Positions 58,020 to 64,000 of a DNA stretch of 64,000 nucleotides are shown here, one piece after another. The position numbers and the translations under genes were made by a program. The notes below the pieces were generated by a model. That model ran no database searches, was not told the DNA's origin, and saw only the letters and a program-made list of their open reading frames with translations. The stretch covers positions 196,754,372 through 196,818,371 of the forward strand of contig NC_030677.2 in the NCBI RefSeq assembly GCF_000004195.4. The letters run 5' to 3'. This stretch comes from Xenopus tropicalis (taxonomy: Eukaryota > Chordata > Amphibia > Anura > Pipidae). Positions within the stretch are counted from its first letter, which is position 1; each line of letters starts with the position of its first letter.

Positions 58020-58198
58020 ATACTGAATGCTAGCTTGTGATTGGCTCCTCGGTGGGACAGGCCCTGGGTGTGGGCGTGGCCTTGTGTGGAGGATGTCGTT
58101 GCGATTGGCCACTTGATTTTGCCGGTTGCATCAGCTGTGCGGTATCTTTGCCGTGGGTCAGTGGCTGGAGAACAGGGACGGAGGGACAGCGGGGGATT
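58020..58198 (+). promoter_or_regulatory. tars1 proximal promoter and 5' leader (TATA-less)
   Basis: The region is rich in CG dinucleotides. It contains two ATTGG boxes (58,040 and 58,104) and a GC/CACCC-type box TGGGCGTGGC (58,071-58,080), with no TATA. This is a typical housekeeping promoter. The exact start site cannot be read from sequence. The same region could in principle also drive a minus-strand transcript, but I see no matching exon. Confidence 0.6.
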
Positions 58199-58246
58199 AT
58201 GACCGAGAACGTAACAGACCAACTGGGAAACATGAGCCTGGAGAAG
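58199..58246 (+). CDS. tars1: Threonyl-tRNA synthetase, cytosolic, exon 1
   Basis: ATG at 58,199-58,201 opens MTENVTDQLGNMSLEK, followed by donor AAG|GTGAGT in phase 0. The enzyme attaches threonine to tRNA-Thr in the cytosol. Identification rests on exons 2 and 3, whose sequence matches vertebrate TARS1 N-termini. The N-terminal extension before the TGS domain is variable among vertebrates, so this exon alone would not be diagnostic. The start is chosen as the ATG nearest the CG-rich promoter that is in frame with the exon 2 junction. Only the first three coding exons are inside the window. Confidence 0.82.
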
Positions 58247-58249
58247 GTG

Positions 58250-59100
58250 AGTGGCGCTAGAGGGCGATGGGTATGGAACACATGGGGCACAGGGTACAAT
58301 GAGCGGGCTACACGGCTCAGATAGGCACAATGCTCAGTCAGGGTATACTAAAGGGGAACTCCACCCTCATTTCGTGTAATCAAAGAAACTGGTTCTAAGC
58401 AACATACAAATAGCCACTCATTAGATATGTTTAATCCAAAGTTTTAAACATCAAGTACATTATGTGGCTGTTTATATTCTCTACACTGACGGTTCTGACT
58501 CCTGAGAACTAAATTCTGCTACATTGTTTCATTTACATTTAAATGTAAAACCATTTCACAGTTCCTGCCTAGCCCACCTGTATCATCTGCCTGCCTGAGA
58601 TATTCCACTTCCCCAGACCCTCTGAGACATACAGAGCCGTGCATTGGTCAGCTACTTAGGTCTGGTACCTGTGCTTCCTGGTAGTCATTGACTACAGGTT
58701 GAGACTGAAATTCTATATAGACCCTGGCATTTCTACCAGACAGAGGCCCAAGCAGCACCCCATAGACCCCAACAGCACCCCATAGACCCCAACAGCACCC
58801 CATAGACCCCAGCAGCACCCCACAGACCCAATGGGTTTTGTGGCATCCTTTCCAGAAGCTACAGATTGCCTGATTACTGACCTGGAGCTAAAATGAGAGT
58901 GGCTGTCACTGCACCGGCTTTTGGCCAGCAGGGAACCTGAAATTGAAAGTGATATAGAAATTTTGCTCTATGTGGTTAGATATAGGGATTTTGCAGTTAC
59001 ATACACTAGAGCAGGGAAGGGGTTTGTAAACTGACATAAATACGTGACTGTAACTTTAGCTACAGTCTTACCAGGAGCGCCCTTGTGGTATGAATTACTG
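58250..59100 (+). other. tars1 intron 1, first part; small tandem repeat
   Basis: Intronic sequence without a recognised gene. At 58,750-58,825 the 19-base unit CAGCACCCCATAGACCCCA repeats about four times. Confidence 0.7.
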
Positions 59101-59129
59101 AGCAGGAAACTGTTACTGATGGTTGTTTG

Positions 59130-59800
59130 TTGCAGTCACGGGCATTCTCGAGAGAGAGACAGTTTCAGTTTTTAAGCAGCAGGAGGTGTTCCTGGGCCAG
59201 TCCCAAGAGCAGTGTGTATGGTTAGTTATTGCTGTGCTGCTATTATACAAATTGCTGTTATACACTAGGGCTGGGAAGGGATTAGTAAGATGATGAATGT
59301 CATTCAAAACTGCACAGATATATATATACCTATGTATGTATTGATATACAGCCAATTAAACTGAATAGGGCAATAGGGCACAAGCTACATAGATAACAGA
59401 TAAATTGTGCATAAGACACAGTTTTTAAAGAAAAGATTCCCATTCCTCTTCGGTGATGGGTTGTGTCCACACAGTGTCCTATTTGGACATGTATTTATGC
59501 TGGGGAAGTTGGTCATTTGAGTTTATGAGGATTTTATAGACTGTAGAGATCAGTCCTTTCTGGGGAGGCCATGTGTTTCAAATTGTGGTCATTCTCTCTA
59601 TTGAGACAGTTTCAGTTTTTAATCAGCAGGAGGTGTTCCTGGGCCAGTCCCAAGAGCTGACTCACTTGTGCCGGTGTGTATGGTTAGTTATTGCTGTGCT
59701 GCTATTATACACACTGCTGTTATATACTAGGGCTGGGAAGGGATTAGTAACAAGACAATTAATGTCATTCAAAACTGCACAATTATAAATACCCCTGTTT
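59130..59800. repeat. Two copies of a roughly 200-bp intronic segment
   Basis: GACAGTTTCAGTTTTTAAGC, AGCAGGAGGTGTTCCTGGGC to AATGTCATTCAAAACTGCAC occurs at 59,159-59,316 and 59,603-59,780. The second copy is preceded by sequence that itself recurs at 60,473-60,650, so two duplications are chained. Confidence 0.8.
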
Positions 59801-60660
59801 GAGTATTGGTGTGTGTGTGTGTATATATATAAATTACCAGGAGGGTGGCACACCGCTTTAGTTAAATACCCAGGTGCACAGTAAAAATATAACACATAAT
59901 ATTCAAAATCCCAGTGTTGCTGGGATTTTCTTTTAGTACCAGACATAGTGAGACCTGGACCCATTATCATTGTGAAGATTTATTGTGGTTTCAATCATGG
60001 AATACCTCTGATCTCCCACATGGCCCATATTCGGTGGAACAGGGGAGTCTTGTTATGAATGTGGGCTATTGTGGATTCAGACTCGTTGTTACTATTGATC
60101 TGTAGGCCACTTCAGAGTGTGTAGGAGGTGCTATTTACTTGTTAAAGCTAGCCGGTCAGCAGTTAAGACTTGATTTGCTAGGCTAGGCGTTCTTATGTAT
60201 TCCATGGAATGGCTTGCCTAGAAGAAAGGTGAGATCGTTTTGGATTGATTGGCAAACCAGTTCATATGTCCTCCCAGAAGGGTTGGATTATTGGGCAGGA
60301 CAACACAATGTGCTCCAGGGAGCCTGTAGTATGCCAAGCTCTCCAGTAGAGTGGGGAACAATTATGAAAAAAAGCATGTAGTCTCTCTGGTGTGTTATAC
60401 CAATGCATTAGGATTTTGGATATGTGCTCCTTTTGTCTAGTGCATATCTATTTTGGCATTTAGCCAGATAGAGTCCCATTCCTCTTTGGTGATGGGTTGT
60501 GTCCACACATTGTCCTATCTGGATGTATTTATGCTGAGGAAATTGGTCAGGAGATGAGTTTGAGGATTTTATAGCCTGTAGAGATCAGTCCTTTCTGGGG
60601 GTGGGAGGCCTTGTCTCGCTAGTGTTTCAAATTGTGGTCATTTTCTCTCGGGTGTAAGCT
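59430..60660 (-). mobile_element. Decayed LINE-1 (Tx1/L1-like) ORF2 C-terminal fragments
   Basis: On the minus strand around 60,270-60,410 the translation reads LMHWYNTPERLHAFFHNC, SPLYWRAW, then GSLEHIVLSCPIIQPFWEDI. This is the characteristic L1 ORF2 C-terminal block. Stops interrupt it, so it is a fossil. A neighbouring piece (GATGGGTTGTGTCCACACA) is present at both 59,455 and 60,490. It lies in tars1 intron 1 in antisense orientation. Confidence 0.75.
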
Positions 60661-60707
60661 CTGGGAAAATCTCTCAATTGTAGATATTTGTAAAATGTTG
60701 GGTTATT

Positions 60708-60723
60708 TTGGGGGGGGGGGGGG
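60708..60723. repeat. Poly(G) run
   Basis: Uninterrupted G tract in tars1 intron 1. Confidence 0.95.
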
Positions 60724-61552
60724 TTGCTATAGTTCTGGGAATGATTAAATGGTCCCTGTTGTAGGGTTGATTAGATCCACCATAGAGCAAGCCTCTTTTT
60801 GGCAGCTTCTATTGTAGAAGTGGGGAGTGGTCTTTGGAATTAAATTAGGGTTTTGGGGGTATATGCTTGTAGTGGGCCAATTGGATTATCAGGGGGTTTC
60901 TATGCTTGGCTTTATTTCAGATGAGTAAGGTGTGGCGCTTATTGTAGATGGGGGGAGAGGTGGAACCGTTGCAGCAGATCAGATATAAGAGTTAAGGTGG
61001 TACTCCCCTACTGCAAGGTACTCAGTGACTCACAAGGCAGTAGGTATCCAGTGTGACCAGGCAAGAATCTGAATGAGATGGGCTGCCCCATAATACTTTA
61101 GAAAAGAGGGGACTCCTAAGCCTCAAGTGAGCAGCTTGATCTGATTTTACACTGGAAATTGTCTTTCCAGAGAACCAGTGTTCTGTATTACACATTATTG
61201 CATGATATGATATGGAGGATAGTTGCATCATGCTTCATTTGCCTTTCATTTTGTTCCAGATAAATTAGAAAGCCACAATCTTGTTTCATTAGTACTGGGG
61301 ATGTGACTTCTTGATGGAGCAGTTCCAAAGATCGCCGTTTGATAAGTGCTCGTGTAAGCCAATAGCCCCGATTGCACTGCGATGACTCAAATTAGGTTTT
61401 AAGGGGCGTGTTCCTATCTTCCCACACACAAGTGACATGTAGTCACCCTGCCTGTAATGAGACATATTACTATGATTTTCAGTGATAGCGAACTCTGAGG
61501 AAACCATGATAGTCTGTCTTTTAGGAGCCATCCTCCATCCCCTCCACCTTTA

Positions 61553-61911
61553 AGGTGGCCATACATGGGCCGATTGTAGCTGCCGATATTGGTCCCTTGG
61601 ACTGATTCAGCAGCTTATCGGCCCATGTAGGGGAAACAACAACTGACCTGCCAAACCGATATCTGGCCTGAAATTGGCCAGATATCAATCGGGCAGATTA
61701 CAAAATTCAGTCGGATCGGGGACCGCATCGGCTCGTTGATATGGTCCCCGAACCGACTGCGCCTATTCTAGTCATTATAATTCGATTGTTTGACCCCAGG
61801 GCCAAACAACCGAATTAGCCTAAACTCCCCCGATATCGCCCACCCGTAGGTGGGGATATCGGGAGAAAATACAATCGCTTGGCGAGCGGATCTTTATGTG
61901 TATGGCCACCT
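61553..61911. mobile_element. Harbinger-like MITE, AGGTGGCCATACA ends
   Basis: AGGTGGCCATACATGGGCCG and TGTATGGCCACCT ends are flanked by TTA on both sides (61,550-61,552; 61,912-61,914). The interior repeats GATATCGGG and CCAGATATCAA motifs of the family. It lies in tars1 intron 1. Confidence 0.75.
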
Positions 61912-61954
61912 TTAGGCTTGTAGCAGGTCTGGAATAGGATTCAGACAATGACAT

Positions 61955-62060
61955 TTCAAGTACACAGAGGCCAAAACTGCCCCCCACAGCCCCAATAAAT
62001 AGTGACTGTCTATAGCATCTTAAAGCATCCCTCCCTGGTATTTGCAAGAATCCACAGATT
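61955..62060. repeat. Solitary copy of the 82-bp minisatellite unit
   Basis: CACAGAGGCCAAAACTGCCC, CCAATAAATAGTGACTGTCT, ATAGCATCTTAAAGCATCCC and TGGTATTTGCAAGAATCCAC match the array unit of 5.5-13.6 kb in order and spacing. Only one unit is present. Confidence 0.8.
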
Positions 62061-62329
62061 TTGCAGTGCATGTCGTCCTTCAGTGTCTCCATACACCAGA
62101 TAGAGCAAAAAAACAGCTGACGGCACTCTAATTGCCTCATCTAAATTTTTTGGTCAGTCATTGCCTTCCTCACTTTGCTCTGTGTTGAAGTAATGGGTTG
62201 CAGGACATATGAGGTGTGAGAAGGTGGCCCATGGGTGGGGTTGTTGGCTGCTTTGCAATCTAGTAGTGGAGGCCAGGTCAAAGTGGGCAGGTGGGCCCAA
62301 TCTGTAATCTTGAGGAGACTTTTAGGGGC

Positions 62330-62460
62330 ATATTATAGTGTGTAAGCCAGCATTACCAGTGATGTTGCATAGCAGTCAATCAGATCTTTGCTTTTGTTTT
62401 TGTAATTGCTGATTGGTTGCTATGGGTAACATCACCAGTGATGTTGGCTTATATCAGGGG
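62330..62460. mobile_element. Short palindromic MITE (CAGCATTACCAGTGATGTTGC)
   Basis: AAGCCAGCATTACCAGTGATG and CATCACCAGTGATGTTGGCTT form inverted ends of about 20 bases, with GTTGCTATGGGTAAC near the right side. It is followed at 62,456 by CAGGGGTGTCAAAGTCAATC, which looks like one end of a vertebrate hAT element. Confidence 0.55.
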
Positions 62461-62817
62461 TGTCAAAGTCAATCACATAAGGGGGCCGAAATCTAAAATG
62501 CAGGCTAAGTCGCCGGCCAAATTTTTTATTAACATACTGTATTGTCAGGCATAGTCACAGCACAGTCAGGCGATTGGTGCTGCACGGTCAGGCACAGTCA
62601 CCAGGCGCCACATAAAACAGCCAGAAGGGCTTATATAATAAGTATGCTTCTTAGCTTCTTGGTGTACCCCACTGCTGGCTGCCGCAGAACTAGAAACTAG
62701 CTGGGCAAACCATTGGTCTCCATGCCTAAGCAGTCTTTATGGTTCACCTTACACAGTATCTCTTGTTTTCAGGTCATTTTATATATGATAACATGACTGA
62801 ATGCTATTGTCTTCTAG

Positions 62818-62901
62818 CAGCCAAAGGTCAATGGAGGAAAGCTCAAAGAAGGAGGGAAGAAGAAAGGCAAGGATGGATCAGGAGATGGGGGCCGCAGTGA
62901 G
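62818..62901 (+). CDS. tars1: Threonyl-tRNA synthetase, cytosolic, exon 2
   Basis: Acceptor GTCTTCTAG and donor GTAAGG bound 84 bases in phase 0. It encodes QPKVNGGKLKEGGKKKGKDG and then SGDGGRSE. Human TARS1 has the closely similar KEGGKKKNKEGSGDGGRAEL here. The lysine-rich segment belongs to the N-terminal extension of eukaryotic cytosolic enzymes. An alternative acceptor three bases later (CAG) would drop one Gln. Confidence 0.92.
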
Positions 62902-62909
62902 GTAAGGTT

Positions 62910-63860
62910 TTCATTTCATTTTAACCATGCTTTTTTTTATGTTTTTTTTTTTTTTGTCAAATATTGTGCCAGCGAATTATTATAGGCAGTAATACAGGGC
63001 CCAACCTTGTGAAGTGTCTGACTGATTGGCCTGTGGGTGCAGCTACCAGTAGATTGTTTAACATAGGCAAACTAGCACACTCAGAATATACCGTACATGA
63101 AAAGTGCAGCACTTTTTGCACTTTGCACACTGCATGGGGCATTGTAAGTGAGTCCTATGGCTTTTTAAATAGGCCTGAACCCACTTGTATCCATATTACA
63201 GGGATGACTGTCCAGATATCATTCAAAAAGTTTTAAGGTTTCACTGTCACTCTGTATAAAAGCTGAATAGTACCATGTAGTGCCAATACCATGAGATAAT
63301 CCCATATCCATGTGTTTCTCAGCTCAGTAGGCCAGCCTGCCAAGCACTATTCTAATTTGTCCTGTTGTTTGGGCTCCTATCTGATTGCTGGCAGAACAAG
63401 GTATTTGTACTGAACTGATAAACACTGGCACCCATTCAGCTTTCAACTGAGCAGGAACCTGCATGAAGGAAAGATGTCAGCAAACAATCGGCTATGATTT
63501 CAGTATTATTCTGGCCTTTCTATAATACTATACTATCTGTCATCTCAATAGAGCCCTGTTCAGCTGCAGGAGGCAAATGTATTGTGCGGCATGGAAAATT
63601 AAATAAACGTACAAACAAGCAAGGAGTCAGCTGAGAACATGTGGAGCCAAGAAAGTGGTGTGTGTATTTATCAAGTACTACACAGTTAGTCGGTCCTCGG
63701 GGCCTCACTGTGGGGTTTTTTTGAGTTGGTAGAGGGGAGACAATTTCCTCAGTTAGTAGCAAGCAGTCGGAAGGTGGGTTTTCTGGTCTGGTGCAGTAAA
63801 TACCTGTATGAATGTTTCAGGAATGTAGAAAAGTTACATTTATTTTCATAAATCCCCTGT
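62910..63860 (+). other. tars1 intron 2
   Basis: A T run at 62,939-62,955 follows the donor. Otherwise the intron is unremarkable, with no exon or repeat I could name. Confidence 0.7.
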
Positions 63861-63867
63861 CCTATAG

Positions 63868-64000
63868 ATGAAGCTGTGGCCTGAGTACATCAATCAGCGG
63901 CTCAAAATAACGAAATAACGAAATAAGCTGAAAGCGGAACACGATGCCTTGCTGGCAGATAAAGCGGCAAAGGAGAGCAAAGCTATTAAAGTGACACTAC
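63868..64000 (+). CDS. tars1: Threonyl-tRNA synthetase, cytosolic, exon 3 (partial; contains an in-frame stop)
   Basis: Acceptor TCCTATAG is followed in phase 0 by MKLWPEYINQRLK, and further on by NKLKAEHDALLADKAAKESK and AIKVTL, matching vertebrate TARS1 (WPEYI, LKAEHD, KPIKVTL) leading into the TGS domain. Between them, where orthologues have about two residues (MY or IY type), the window has ATA ACG AAA TAA CGA. This is a net gain of about nine bases containing TAA at 63,916-63,918, made of an AAATAACG tandem repeat. The reading frame is the same before and after. The allele as written would make a peptide of about 60 residues. A sequencing or assembly error, a polymorphism or a pseudogene copy are all possible. 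The exon runs off the window. Confidence 0.88.

Noticed and set aside
57855..58330. Minus-strand frames of 85-124 codons opposite the tars1 promoter (bidirectional gene)
   Set aside because: CG-rich promoter DNA readily gives long frames. No donor/acceptor pair joins them to the minus-strand coiled-coil exons.

Overview
The window is vertebrate nuclear DNA, most likely from a clawed frog (Xenopus). The case rests on three things. Protein-coding exons are short, widely spaced and bounded by GT-AG splice sites. The gene at the right edge reads as cytosolic threonyl-tRNA synthetase (tars1). The rest is dominated by repeat families that I know from frog genomes: TTAA-flanked MITEs with AAAGGAGAA or AAAGGAACAG ends, GGTGGCCATACA elements, elements ending in ACAGGTATGGG, a CAGGGCTGTGGAGTCGG hAT, and a piggyBac-like element. 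Species was not tested. I see no operon, CRISPR array, rRNA or tRNA.

Layout. 0.4-3.6 kb: five phase-compatible exons on the minus strand of an unrecognised gene for a protein of about 222 residues, with a 7-residue tyrosine/aspartate repeat near its C-terminus. 3.6-20.1 kb: a direct duplication whose two copies flank an 8-kb array of a roughly 82-bp minisatellite. The second copy is split by a 4.9-kb hAT element that holds a nested MITE and about 44 copies of an 89-bp repeat. 21.4-49.1 kb: exons of a second, unrecognised minus-strand gene rich in predicted coiled coil. It is interleaved with tandem arrays (19, 59, 129 and about 145 bp), a 5'-truncated CR1/L2-type LINE and several MITEs. Two of its exons lie in a segment duplicated at about 33-37 kb and 44-49 kb. 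The upstream copy of one of them carries an in-frame stop, and the downstream segment is interrupted by a 6.5-kb piggyBac-like element filled with a 384-bp satellite. 49.4-58 kb: a 1.1-kb MITE, a textbook-looking TATA promoter with a 5' exon, decayed LINE fragments, and a 1.16-kb element with a G-rich minisatellite. 58.0-64.0 kb: promoter and first three coding exons of tars1 on the plus strand, with intronic LINE-1 and MITE debris.

The genes show no shared pathway. tars1 is a housekeeping enzyme. The other two are named only from splice logic and sequence character. The strongest theme is structural: tandem arrays repeatedly sit inside, or beside, transposable elements, and at least one array family coincides with the breakpoint of an exon duplication. 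The most important single anomaly is an in-frame stop in tars1 exon 3. I found no convincing new defence or regulatory system.
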